Origin: JANYCG01 sp031386665
GTDB taxonomy: Bacteria > Pseudomonadota > Gammaproteobacteria > Burkholderiales > Burkholderiaceae_C
NCBI GenBank assembly: GCA_031386665.1
Contig: JANNCN010000015.1
Location: 1 to 64,000, forward strand
Direction of reading: 5' to 3'
Length of the DNA stretch: 64,000 nucleotides
Of this stretch, positions 1 to 8,406 are shown one piece after another. The notes under the pieces were generated by a model. The model made no database searches. It had not been told where the DNA came from and worked only from the letters and a program-made list of their open reading frames with translations. Numbering within the stretch: the stretch's first letter is position 1; every line of letters begins with the position of its first letter. The translations under genes were made by a program, and so were the position numbers.

Positions 1-1
1 C

Positions 2-457
2 GCGTCCAGCCGGGCCAGGGTGGCCTTGGCCACGGCGGCCTTGGCCGACGCTAGCGTCCCATCCAAATTCAATAAATCCAACATGCTGGACGCCAGCCGC
101 GCCTTGGCAGAATTTGCCTGCGCCGCCTCGCAGCGCCCCGCCCGCGCGGTTCAAATTGCGCAAGATCTGTTTGAAAACGGCGGGCCGTCCGACATGCGCG
201 CCGCTTTGTGCGACCTTCAGCCCGACGGGGCCAGTTCAGTGCGCGAAGACGTGATGGTGCGCTTCAGCGATTCGGAACGTGTGGTGTCCGTGAACAACCA
301 ATGGATGAGCAGCGGCACCGTGACCGACACCGAAATCAGCTTTGGCCGAGGTGCGGCACGCTGGCGAATCGACCGCGCCACGGCCGAGGCAAGTTTGGTC
401 AGCAGCAGCGGGAAATTGATTTTTATGGGCTCTTGCGTGGCAGCCACCAAACCCTGA
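2..457 (+). CDS. Hypothetical protein, 5' end outside the window
   Basis: The reading frame is open from base 2 to a TGA at 455-457, so the true start may lie upstream. A GTG at 20 and an ATG at 83 are internal alternatives. The visible part (about 150 aa) has an alanine-rich helical first half and a more polar, possibly beta-rich second half with residues such as WRIDRATAEASL. No transmembrane segment, metal motif or family signature is recognised. It runs convergent to ftsY with 56 bp between the stops. Only its frame and codon use suggest it is real; function unknown. Confidence 0.45.
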   Translation, partial: ASSRARVALATAALADASVPSKFNKSNMLDASRALAEFACAASQRPARAVQIAQDLFENGGPSDMRAALCDLQPDGASSVREDVMVRFSDSERVVSVNNQWMSSGTVTDTEISFGRGAARWRIDRATAEASLVSSSGKLIFMGSCVAATKP

Positions 458-520
458 TGCCGCTCAAGCCAAGAGAGCCTGATGCTGGTCAAGCCAAAAG
501 AGCCTGATGCTGGTCAAGCC
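453..520. repeat. Three 25-bp imperfect tandem repeats between convergent genes
   Basis: Units start at 453, 478 and 503, each beginning CCTGATGC and continuing (T/C)(G/C)GTCAAGCC or a close variant; the third is incomplete. The array starts at the 3' end of the left hypothetical gene and runs into the last codons of ftsY (stop at 514-516), so it sits exactly on the convergent stop region. This looks like slippage duplication; no regulatory role can be read from it. Confidence 0.7.
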
Positions 521-1656
521 AGCAAAGCCTGTGCAAACTCGCGCGCGTTGAAGGTCTCCAGCTCTTCGAGCTTTTCGCCCACCCCAATGAAGTAAACCGG
601 CACCGGGCGTTCTCGCGCAATGGCTGCCAACACGCCGCCTTTGGCCGTGCCGTCCAGCTTGGTGACGATCAAACCCGTGAGTTGCAAGGCGTCGTCAAAG
701 GCTTTGAGTTGAGTCACGGCGTTTTGCCCCGTGTTGCCGTCTATCACCAGCAGAATCTCGTGCGGTGGCAAGGCAGCGGCTTGGGCAACTCCGTCAGCTT
801 CAGGCACACCAGCTTTTTGAATCACCCGCTTGATTTTTTTCAGCTCGTCCATCAGGTGAATTTGTGTGGCCAGCCGCCCGGCTGTGTCGATTAGCACCAC
901 GTCTTTGCCGCGTGCACGGCCCGCGCTCACGGCGTCAAAACTCACAGCCGCTGGGTCGCCACCTTGCTGGCTGACGATGTCAACCGTGTTGCGGTCAGCC
1001 CATACCGTCAACTGCTCGCGTGCGGCGGCGCGAAACGTGTCACCGGCTGCCAACAGCACGCTGGCCCCGTGGTCGGCCAAATGCCGGGTCAGCTTGCCAA
1101 TGGAAGTGGTTTTGCCAGCGCCGTTCACCCCTACCACCATGATGACGGTGGGCTTGTGTTCGCCAATCACCAGCGGTTTTTCAAGCGGTTGCAACAGGTC
1201 GGTCAAACTGGCGACCAAGGCGTTTTTAAGGGCAATCGGGTGGGTAATGCCACTGGTCGCTACTTTGCGGCGCAAATCGGCCAGCAAAAATTCAGTGGCG
1301 GCCACGCCCGCATCGGCCATGAGCAAGGCACTTTCAAGGTCTTCGTACAGCGCATCATTGATTTGCGAGCCACCAAACACACCCGAAATACTCGACGCTG
1401 TTTTGCCCAAACCCGCTTTGAGCTTGTCCAGCCATTTTTGCCGCTCAGGGGCAGGCGCACCGGGCAGTGGAATTTCAATGGGCTGAACCAGCGCACGCCC
1501 AATGAGCGAGCCACCCAAGGCGCTGTTGGGCGGCGGTACCAGGGGTGCCGTTGGCGCAGCGGGTGGAGCAGATTCGCGTGATACGGGAACGGCCGCTGGG
1601 GTTTCCAGCAAGCTGGGTGGCGCGACAGGGGGTTTTTTCTTGAAAAAGCTGAACAT
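514..1656 (-). CDS. ftsY: Signal recognition particle receptor FtsY
   Basis: 380-aa SRP-family GTPase that docks ribosome-SRP complexes at the inner membrane. After an N-terminal Phe/Lys stretch (MFSFFKKK) and a Pro/Ala-rich acidic-poor linker (residues about 8-75) comes the helical N domain and then the G domain: P-loop GVNGAGKTT near residue 176, DTAGRL near 257 and TKLDGTAKGG near 332. The A domain is short and Pro-rich, unlike the long acidic one in E. coli, as is common in Burkholderiales. The ATG at 1656 gives the expected N-terminus and is only 28 bp from the divergent M16 peptidase start, so the two genes share a very compact promoter region. Confidence 0.97.
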   Translation of the reverse strand: MFSFFKKKPPVAPPSLLETPAAVPVSRESAPPAAPTAPLVPPPNSALGGSLIGRALVQPIEIPLPGAPAPERQKWLDKLKAGLGKTASSISGVFGGSQINDALYEDLESALLMADAGVAATEFLLADLRRKVATSGITHPIALKNALVASLTDLLQPLEKPLVIGEHKPTVIMVVGVNGAGKTTSIGKLTRHLADHGASVLLAAGDTFRAAAREQLTVWADRNTVDIVSQQGGDPAAVSFDAVSAGRARGKDVVLIDTAGRLATQIHLMDELKKIKRVIQKAGVPEADGVAQAAALPPHEILLVIDGNTGQNAVTQLKAFDDALQLTGLIVTKLDGTAKGGVLAAIARERPVPVYFIGVGEKLEELETFNAREFAQALLA

Positions 1657-1684
1657 TGGCGGGTTCTTAGAATCACACTATTCT

Positions 1685-3127
1685 ATGAAACACACCAAAG
1701 CCCTTTTTTGCTGCCTGTCGATGAGCCTGTTGGCTTTGACCCAAACGGCCACGGCGCAGACGCCAGCACCGACCCAAACGCAGAAGACCCAAGCCGGCCA
1801 GGTGACCCAGTTCACCCTGCCCAACGGGATGACGGTCATCATCAAGCCCGATAACCGCGCGCCCACGGCCGTGCACATGCTGTGGGTGCGGGTGGGTTCG
1901 ATGGACGAAGTGGATGGCAGCTCTGGCCTGGCCCACATGCTGGAGCATGTGATGTTCAAAGGCACGCCCAAGGTGCCATTGGGTGAATTCTCCCGGCGGG
2001 TTGCGGCCTTGGGGGGACGCGAGAACGCCTTCACCAGCAAAGACTACACCGGCTACTACCAGCAAATTCCCGCCAACCGGCTGGAAGACGTCATGAAGCT
2101 GGAGGCCGACCGCTTTGCCAACAGCTTTTGGACGGACGCAGAATTTGCCAAAGAGCTTGAAGTCGTGAAAGAAGAGCGCCGCATGCGCACTGACGACGAC
2201 CCACGCGCCTTGATGGGCGAAGCCCAAAGCGCCGTGACCTACGTGGCGTCGCCCTACCGTAGGCCCATCGTCGGGTGGATGAACGACCTGGACGCCATGA
2301 CACCTGCCGACGCCACCGCGTTTTACAAACGCTGGTATGTGCCCGCCAATGCCGCTGTCGTGATTGCCGGTGACGTGAACGTCGCCCAAGCCCGTCGCTT
2401 GGCTGAAAAATACTACGGGCCCATTCCCAAACGCGCTGTGCCCACCCGCAAACCCCGAATCGAACCCGAACAAACGGGTTTGCGCCGCCTTGATTTCAAA
2501 GCCCCCGCCGAACAATCGTATGTGTCCCTGGCCTTCAAGGTGCCGCAACTGGTGTCGCTTGGCAAGGCTGATGACAAGTTGACTGATTCCGACACCGATG
2601 CGCTGGCCCTCACTGTGTTGTCCGCCGTGCTGGACGGTTACAGCGGTGCCCGCCTGGAACGCGCGTTAACCCAGGGCGACGCGCGGGTGGCAGACAGTGC
2701 CAGCACATCCAACGGCCTGTGGGGCCGTGGCCCGCAATTGTTCATATTGGAAGGCGTGCCAAGCGCGGGCAAAACCGCAGAGCAGGTTGAAGCCGCCTTG
2801 CGCGAACAAGTCGCCCGCATTGCCAAAGAGGGCGTGAGTGAATCAGAACTGAACCGCGTCAAAACCCAATGGATCGCCAGCGAAATTTACAAACTGGACT
2901 CGGTGGTCAACCAAGCCAACACATTGGGCAGCCAATGGGTGCAGGGCCTGCCGATGGACGCGGGCGAACGGGTAATTGCGCGCTTGCGCAGCATCACGGC
3001 CTTGCAAGTGCAAGCCGTTGCACAAAAGTACTTTGGCGACGACCAGCTCACCGTGGCCATTTTGCGGCCCCAGCCCCTGGACAAAAACCGCAAAGACCGC
3101 AAAAACGCCTCGGGTGCCCGCCAATGA
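1685..3127 (+). CDS. Secreted M16 family zinc peptidase (catalytic subunit type)
   Basis: 480-aa pitrilysin-type peptidase. The ATG at 1685 is chosen because it starts a clean signal peptide (MKHTKALFCCLSMSLLALTQ, cleavage near ATAQ) and avoids overlap with ftsY; the open frame extends further upstream. The inverted zinc motif HMLEH is at residues 84-88, with the downstream glutamate region ELEVVKEERR providing the third ligand as in M16B enzymes. The stop overlaps the start of the next M16 gene (ATGA). Known M16B pairs act as active/inactive heterodimers, so this is the predicted active half, probably periplasmic. Substrate unknown. Confidence 0.92.
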   Translation: MKHTKALFCCLSMSLLALTQTATAQTPAPTQTQKTQAGQVTQFTLPNGMTVIIKPDNRAPTAVHMLWVRVGSMDEVDGSSGLAHMLEHVMFKGTPKVPLGEFSRRVAALGGRENAFTSKDYTGYYQQIPANRLEDVMKLEADRFANSFWTDAEFAKELEVVKEERRMRTDDDPRALMGEAQSAVTYVASPYRRPIVGWMNDLDAMTPADATAFYKRWYVPANAAVVIAGDVNVAQARRLAEKYYGPIPKRAVPTRKPRIEPEQTGLRRLDFKAPAEQSYVSLAFKVPQLVSLGKADDKLTDSDTDALALTVLSAVLDGYSGARLERALTQGDARVADSASTSNGLWGRGPQLFILEGVPSAGKTAEQVEAALREQVARIAKEGVSESELNRVKTQWIASEIYKLDSVVNQANTLGSQWVQGLPMDAGERVIARLRSITALQVQAVAQKYFGDDQLTVAILRPQPLDKNRKDRKNASGARQ

Positions 3128-4485
3128 AACGCTTCACTTTGACCTTCACCACGTTGGCATTCCTGGGCGCGGCGCTCGTGTCGCAACAGGCCACTGCCGC
3201 CATTCCCATTTTCCACTGGACGCAAGCCTCAGGCGCCCGCATTTACCTGGTCGAGAGCCCCAGCATCCCCATGGTCGATGTCAAGATTGACTTTGACGCA
3301 GGCGCACGCCGTGACCCACGCGACAAAGTCGGCCTGGCCACCACCACAGCCAGTTTAGCGTCTTTGGGTGTCCTGTCCAAAGGGAATCAACCCGCATTAG
3401 ACGAAAACGAGCTGGGCGAGGCTTGGGCTGACTTGGGCGCTGCGTTTTCCAGCGGTGCCAGCACCGACCGCATGAGCTTTTCAATGCGATCCCTGACCTT
3501 CCCGGACATTTTGCCCAAAGCGGTGGCTTTGGCCGCGCGTCAGATCGGCGAGCCGTCGTTTTTGCCCGCCATTTGGGATCGCAACCGCCAGCGTCTGGTG
3601 GCCAGCCTGAAAGAAGCCAACACGCAACCCGCCACCCTGGCCGCGCGTGCATTCGGGGCAGCCGTGTACGGCAGCCACCCCTATGGTTTTGACGTGACGC
3701 CCGAGTCGCTTGCCAACATCACGGTCCAAGACATGCAGGCCTTGCATGCCCGCGCAATTTTGCAGTGCCGTGCCACCGTCACCTTGGTCGGTGCCATCAC
3801 CCGCAACCAGGCCGACGCCATGGTCACGAGCTTGCTGTCACGCATTGCGCCCGCCCCAACGGCAGACGCCCAAGCTGCCGCCTGCGCACCCTGGCCCGCG
3901 GTACCCGACATTGCGCCCTTGACCCAAGCCAAAGAGGAGCGCATCGCCTTTGAATCTGCCCAGGCGCATGTGCTGATGGGCCAACCTGGCTACAAACGCG
4001 ATGACCCCGACTTTTTTGCTTTGTCCGTGGGCAACTACATTTTGGGTGGTGGCGATTTTGTCTCACGGCTTTACAACGAAGTGCGCGAAAAGCGCGGCTT
4101 GAGCTACAGCATCGACAGCTACTTCACACCCGCCTTGCATGCGGGCGCGTTCACGATTGGCCTGCAAACCCGGCCCGACCAGGTGGCAGCGGCCTTACAA
4201 GTGTCGCGCGAGGTGCTGAGCCAATTTGTCAGCAAAGGCCCCACCGCCGCCGAACTGAAGGCCGCCAAAGACAACATGGTGGGTGGCTTTGCGCTGCGCA
4301 TTGACAGCAATGCCAAGCTGCTTGACAACGTTGCCAGCATCGCTTGGAACAAATTGCCCCTGGACTACCTGGACACCTGGACGCAACGCGTGTCCGCCAT
4401 CACCCTGGCCGATGTGAAAGCCGCATTCGGCCGCAAACTGCAGCCAGAGCGCATGGTGACAGTGGTGGTGGGCGGCCCGCCTTGA
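3124..4485 (+). CDS. Secreted M16 family protein lacking the zinc motif (partner subunit)
   Basis: 453-aa paralogue of the preceding gene, starting in its stop codon (ATGA at 3124). It has a signal peptide (cleavage near ATAAIP) and the M16 fold, but the position of HxxEH is replaced: the corresponding region reads GARRDPRDKVGLATTTASL, with no His-Glu-His. The C-terminal R/Y substrate-binding segment is kept (LYNEVREKRGLSYSIDSYF, residues about 316-334). This is the arrangement of mitochondrial processing peptidase and bacterial M16B heterodimers, where the alpha-like subunit binds substrate and the beta-like one cuts. Predicted to be catalytically inactive alone. Confidence 0.9.
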   Translation: MKRFTLTFTTLAFLGAALVSQQATAAIPIFHWTQASGARIYLVESPSIPMVDVKIDFDAGARRDPRDKVGLATTTASLASLGVLSKGNQPALDENELGEAWADLGAAFSSGASTDRMSFSMRSLTFPDILPKAVALAARQIGEPSFLPAIWDRNRQRLVASLKEANTQPATLAARAFGAAVYGSHPYGFDVTPESLANITVQDMQALHARAILQCRATVTLVGAITRNQADAMVTSLLSRIAPAPTADAQAAACAPWPAVPDIAPLTQAKEERIAFESAQAHVLMGQPGYKRDDPDFFALSVGNYILGGGDFVSRLYNEVREKRGLSYSIDSYFTPALHAGAFTIGLQTRPDQVAAALQVSREVLSQFVSKGPTAAELKAAKDNMVGGFALRIDSNAKLLDNVASIAWNKLPLDYLDTWTQRVSAITLADVKAAFGRKLQPERMVTVVVGGPP

Positions 4486-4532
4486 CACGCAACGTGATCA
4501 AACCCAACACGGCCATCCTTTAAGCTCGCAAG

Positions 4533-5237
4533 ATGACAAAACCAGATTCAACCTCAATACCTTCAAAATCGTCCAAAACCGCCAATGACCCGTCGGCTCG
4601 CAAGGCAACGGGCAAACCCGGTAAGGCAGGCAATGCGGGCAAGAAGCCAGTGCACCGCGGCGGAGCCTTGGCGCATGAAATTCGCATCATTGGCGGCTTG
4701 TGGAAGCGAACCAAGCTCAAGGTCGCTGACCGCCCGGGCCTGCGCCCCACGCCCGACCGCGTGCGCGAGACTTTGTTCAACTGGCTGGGCCAAGACCTCA
4801 CGGGATGGCGTTGCATAGACGCCTTTGCCGGTACCGGTGCGCTGGGATTTGAGGCTGCCTCGCGCGGTGCACTGGCGGTGCACCTGATTGAGCACGACGC
4901 AAGCCTGGTGGATCAACTCAAGCGCGTGCAAACCCAACTGCAAGCCAGCGCCACCCAAATCGTGCGCGGTGACGGTGTGGTGGCCCTCAAACAGCTTGAA
5001 GCGCACAGCATGGATTTGATTTTGATTGACCCACCCTTTGACTCGCCGCACTTTGAAGCAGCTGTGCAAGCGGCTGGCAGGGCTGTGTCGGCGCAAGGTT
5101 TTGTCTATCTGGAGGCCCCCGTCAAATGGACACCTGAGCAACTTGAAGCAGTCAACCTGGCATTGCATCGCCACCTGAAAGCAGGCGCGGTGCACGCCCA
5201 TTTATTGAAACGACCAGAGCCCTCGGTGGCTCCGTGA
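4533..5237 (+). CDS. rsmD: 16S rRNA (guanine(966)-N2)-methyltransferase RsmD
   Basis: 234 aa; methylates G966 of 16S rRNA in the assembled small subunit using S-adenosylmethionine. A Lys/Ala/Gly-rich disordered leader of about 45 residues precedes the conserved start RIIGGLWKR and RPTPDRVRETLFNWLG. The SAM-binding loop is DAFAGTGALGFEAASRG and the catalytic motif is DPPFD (residues about 166-170), a variant of the N6/N2 methyltransferase NPPY motif. It follows the M16 pair by 47 bp and precedes coaD, the usual order in this group. Confidence 0.95.
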   Translation: MTKPDSTSIPSKSSKTANDPSARKATGKPGKAGNAGKKPVHRGGALAHEIRIIGGLWKRTKLKVADRPGLRPTPDRVRETLFNWLGQDLTGWRCIDAFAGTGALGFEAASRGALAVHLIEHDASLVDQLKRVQTQLQASATQIVRGDGVVALKQLEAHSMDLILIDPPFDSPHFEAAVQAAGRAVSAQGFVYLEAPVKWTPEQLEAVNLALHRHLKAGAVHAHLLKRPEPSVAP

Positions 5238-5332
5238 AATCACTGCATAATTCCGCCATTGCAAGCCCGTCAAAGTCCAAGCCCTGCGTCGCTTGGCACT
5301 ATGGGCTTGCATTCGTTTGAAACGGACACTCT

Positions 5333-5851
5333 ATGGCCAACAATGTGATTGCCGTCTACCCAGGCACATTTGACCCGCTGACGCGGGGCCACGAAGACAT
5401 TGTGCGGCGTGCCCTGCAACTGTTTGGCAAAGTGATCGTGGCCGTCGCTGCCGGTCACCATAAAAAAAATGCGCTGTTCAGCTTGCAAGAGCGCTTGGAA
5501 ATGGTGCGCGAAGTTGCCAAAGACAACCCCCAGGTGGAGGTGGACAGCTATTCAGGTTTGCTGCGGGACTTTGTGGTGGCCCGCGGTGCCAAAGCCGTGG
5601 TGCGTGGCCTGCGAGCCGTGACTGACTTTGATTACGAGTTTCAATTGGCTGGCATGAACCGCACTCTGATGCCAGACGTTGAAACCGTGTTTCTGACCCC
5701 CAGTGACAAGTACCAGTTCGTCTCCAGCACTTTTGTGCGCGAAATCGCCTTGCTCGGCGGTGAGGTAGACAAATTTGTGTCGCCGTCTGTCCATGCGCGG
5801 CTGCTCGCCAAGGTCGCCAGCCAGCCTGAAAGCTATTCGACTGAAGGCTGA
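5333..5851 (+). CDS. coaD: Phosphopantetheine adenylyltransferase (CoA biosynthesis)
   Basis: 172 aa. Transfers AMP from ATP to 4'-phosphopantetheine, the penultimate step of coenzyme A synthesis. The nucleotidyltransferase signature is seen at the N-terminus as PGTFDPLTRGHEDI (T/HxGH motif), with VVRGLRAVTDFDYEFQLAGMNR in the middle (shown in two parts in the protein) and the C-terminal SSTFVREIA. The length is normal (about 160-170 aa). The last 19 bp overlap the 3' end of the convergent hydrolase gene. In related genomes a YfhL-type ferredoxin usually follows coaD directly; here it lies 11.6 kb downstream. Confidence 0.97.
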   Translation: MANNVIAVYPGTFDPLTRGHEDIVRRALQLFGKVIVAVAAGHHKKNALFSLQERLEMVREVAKDNPQVEVDSYSGLLRDFVVARGAKAVVRGLRAVTDFDYEFQLAGMNRTLMPDVETVFLTPSDKYQFVSSTFVREIALLGGEVDKFVSPSVHARLLAKVASQPESYSTEG

Positions 5852-6564
5852 GCGGGCTCGATCAACCCGCAGCGCCGCAACCAAGCCAGTAGCGTTTGGT
5901 TCACCTCATCGGGCCGCTCCATGGTCAGCATGTGGCCGCACTGCGCCACCATCACCAGTTCAGCAGCTGGCACCAAGGCGGCAATCTCGCGCGAGCATTC
6001 AGGGGGCGTCAGTAGATCTGAATCGCCACACATCACCAGCGTGGGGCAAGTGACTTGCGACAAATGCAAACGCGCGTCCGGGCGCTGCATGATGGCGCGA
6101 TTTTGGCGAACCAACTGATCTGGCCCAGCCGCCAAAACGAAATCAAGGTAGGTTTGGGTTAACGCCGCGTCATTGGCGCGACTTGGGTGAAAAGCCATGG
6201 GTATATTGAGGGTCAACACCTCTTTGGCACGGCCCTGCTCAAAAAATTTCAGGGCCGCTTCGCGCAGTTGGGCCATGTCGGGCGTTTCAGGCCGAGCATT
6301 GGTGCCCAAAAGCGCGAGACCTTTGACGCGCTCGGGCGCTTGGCGCACCACCTCCATCGCCAAAATGCCACCCATTGAAGCGCCGCACAACACCAGCGGC
6401 CCAGCATGCTCCTGCAACAAGGCTTGCGCCATGCTGCCAATGCTGAGATGGCGGGTGTGCACGTCGGTCACACTGACTTTGGCGCTTTGGGGCAATGCCG
6501 CCAATTGGTGTTGCCACATCACCGCATTCGAAGCCAGGCCGGGCAAAAAGACTATTTGTTGCAT
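5833..6564 (-). CDS. Alpha/beta hydrolase
   Basis: 243-aa single-domain alpha/beta hydrolase. An HG-like loop appears as FLPGLASNAVMW near the N-terminus, the nucleophile elbow is GASMGG (residues about 68-73), the acid lies around CGDSDLLTPPE and the catalytic His in VAQCGHMLTMERPDEV. The ATG at 6564 is preferred to the TTG at 6567 because an AAGGAA ribosome site lies eight bases before it. No lid insertion is seen. Substrate unknown; it resembles small carboxylesterases of the pimeloyl-ester or 3-oxoadipate enol-lactonase type, and the sequence alone does not separate these. Confidence 0.85.
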   Translation of the reverse strand: MQQIVFLPGLASNAVMWQHQLAALPQSAKVSVTDVHTRHLSIGSMAQALLQEHAGPLVLCGASMGGILAMEVVRQAPERVKGLALLGTNARPETPDMAQLREAALKFFEQGRAKEVLTLNIPMAFHPSRANDAALTQTYLDFVLAAGPDQLVRQNRAIMQRPDARLHLSQVTCPTLVMCGDSDLLTPPECSREIAALVPAAELVMVAQCGHMLTMERPDEVNQTLLAWLRRCGLIEPAQPSVE

Positions 6565-6645
6565 CAAGCAATTTCCTTGGAAAGACAGGCGTATATTGGG
6601 GCTGTGCGCTAGATTGTCATTGTGTTTGCCCTTCAGGAGCCCGCC

Positions 6646-7170
6646 ATGAAAATACTTGTTCCCGTTGACGGTTCTGCTGTTTCACTGGACGCCGTGCGCC
6701 ATGTCATTGCTTTGGCTGACCAAGGGCTGGAACTGACCGTGGTGCTGGCCAATGTGCAAGAGCCGTCGACTTTGTACGAAATTGTCGTGGTGCACGACGC
6801 ACAAGCGCTTGCGCGACTGAGTGCCGCAGCCGGAGCCCACACGCTGATCGCCGCGCAGGCTTTGCTGGAAGGTGCGCAAATCAGCTTTCAAAGCGAAATT
6901 GCCACGGGCGACCCAGCGCACACTCTGATTGATATTTTGGAGCGTTTTGGTGCCGATTTGGTGGTCATGGGATCCAGCGGCTCGGGCAGCCTGCGCAACG
7001 CCGTGATGGGTTCGGTTGCCAATGAGGTGCTGCGGGCCGCTGCGGTGCCCGTGGTGATCGTCAAGTCGAGCCAGACGGATGACGATGACCTAGAAGCGCT
7101 GAAGGACAGCGCCGAAACCCAGCCAGACGCTTTGACGGATCTTGAAGACGAATCAACAGGCAGCCGCTGA
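6646..7170 (+). CDS. Universal stress protein (UspA family)
   Basis: 174 aa. The ATG at 6646 is chosen over an in-frame GTG at 6622 because CAGGAG sits seven bases upstream. The Usp fold starts MKILVPVDGSAVSLDAVRHV and contains the ATP-binding signature VVMGSSGSGSLRNAVMGSVANE (G-2x-G-9x-G-(S/T) type), so it is probably of the ATP-binding UspFG/MJ0577 class. An acidic tail of about 30 residues (DDDDLEALKDSAE...) follows the domain, beyond the usual length of about 145 aa. The 3' end overlaps the convergent TPR gene by 18 bp. Confidence 0.92.
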   Translation: MKILVPVDGSAVSLDAVRHVIALADQGLELTVVLANVQEPSTLYEIVVVHDAQALARLSAAAGAHTLIAAQALLEGAQISFQSEIATGDPAHTLIDILERFGADLVVMGSSGSGSLRNAVMGSVANEVLRAAAVPVVIVKSSQTDDDDLEALKDSAETQPDALTDLEDESTGSR

Positions 7171-8406
7171 CTGCGTGTCCCGGTAAATTTGCTCAAACAA
7201 GTCGCGCTGGGCGTGGCTGCCACCAATTTCAATCAGCCGGGGCATGGCAGCCTGCATGTGCTTGATCGCTTGGCGTTTGTCGCCTTGTGCATGCGCCAGC
7301 AACCCATGCGCGAGTGGCAGGCAGACTTGCGCCCAAACGCCGTTTAGGTCTATCGGTTGAGGCCTTGAATCTTGAGGGTGCTGATGCCGCTTTTCCTGCC
7401 CTTTGGCGATCAGGTTGTTAAGCAAAATCTGCGCTTCAGGCCGCCCTACCCGGGCCAGGCCATAGAGGTAATGCAAATCTAAAAATGGCAGAACCTGGTC
7501 ATTCACGCGCGGGGCCAAATAGTTTCCAAGGTCTTGCCAGCGGTTGCCAACATTCACCCCGCGCAGCTCAAGTCGCGCCAGCAAAGACACGGCATTCACC
7601 TGGTCTTGCGAGTAGTCTTTGGCCACACCCCAAACTTGGTGGTCATACAGACGCAGAACGTCGTCAAACTGCTGAAGCTCAATTCCAAACAGCGCTTGGT
7701 GCCACCAATTGTGGGTGACCATGAACGAGTTCAAATCTGTCCAGGTGTCGCTCACGTCGTTCATAAACGCTTGGCCTTCGGTGTTGCGCCCTTGCGTCAG
7801 CATCACATGCGCCAGCGCGTGGTGCGCCCAGGGTTCCTTGCGGCACATGCGAATGCCTTGGCGAGCCGCCGCTTCAGCCTGCTCCAGCAGATGGCACTGC
7901 TCCAGTCCAAAAGCCGCCATGCCATGCACGTAAGGAATGTCACCTGATGCGGGCAGCGCCGCTTGCGCCAGGCGCAGCATGCCGGGTGCATCGCCCAAGT
8001 TGAACAAATGGTACTGGCCCAGTTTGACAGACACCAGATCGCGCGGAAATTCGCGGGCCTGCTCTTCATGCAAAGCCACTGCGCGAAGCATGTCACCCTT
8101 GACCCAAGCCTCAATGCAGGCCACAAAGCGCCGTTCACGCGCCGTCACGTCAGGCGATGCGGACAAGGCCTGATTGGCGCGGTTCAGGTAAGGGCGGGCG
8201 TTGGCGCTTGCATCGCGCGACTCGGCAAACATGTGCAAAGCCGCGCAACTGGCTTGCACCATGGCGCTGTGGTCGTGGTCTGCAATGCGCAGCACGTTCA
8301 CCGCGCGCGCTTCGCAGCTGATAAAACCTTCTACAAAGTCGTTCAGCGCCCCCAGGCTGCTGGCGTTGTGCAGAGTGACGGGGTTGCCAAGTGAGTCAGA
8401 CAGCAT
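7153..8406 (-). CDS. Tetratricopeptide repeat protein, TTC38-like
   Basis: 417 aa, cytoplasmic (no signal peptide). The frame is open further 5', but the ATG at 8406 is preferred because it overlaps the amidase stop by 11 bp. Helical repeats cover nearly the whole protein; segments such as RRFVACIEAWVKGDMLRAVALH and HEEQAREFPRDLVSVKLGQY, and TDLNSFMVTHNWWHQALF, are typical of the TTC38 family (shown here split). Many bacterial TTC38 homologues lie beside amidohydrolases or amidases, but no reaction is known. It is the last gene of the minus-strand operon with the monooxygenase, DUF2783-like protein and amidase. Confidence 0.82.
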   Translation of the reverse strand: MLSDSLGNPVTLHNASSLGALNDFVEGFISCEARAVNVLRIADHDHSAMVQASCAALHMFAESRDASANARPYLNRANQALSASPDVTARERRFVACIEAWVKGDMLRAVALHEEQAREFPRDLVSVKLGQYHLFNLGDAPGMLRLAQAALPASGDIPYVHGMAAFGLEQCHLLEQAEAAARQGIRMCRKEPWAHHALAHVMLTQGRNTEGQAFMNDVSDTWTDLNSFMVTHNWWHQALFGIELQQFDDVLRLYDHQVWGVAKDYSQDQVNAVSLLARLELRGVNVGNRWQDLGNYLAPRVNDQVLPFLDLHYLYGLARVGRPEAQILLNNLIAKGQEKRHQHPQDSRPQPIDLNGVWAQVCLPLAHGLLAHAQGDKRQAIKHMQAAMPRLIEIGGSHAQRDLFEQIYRDTQSAAAC

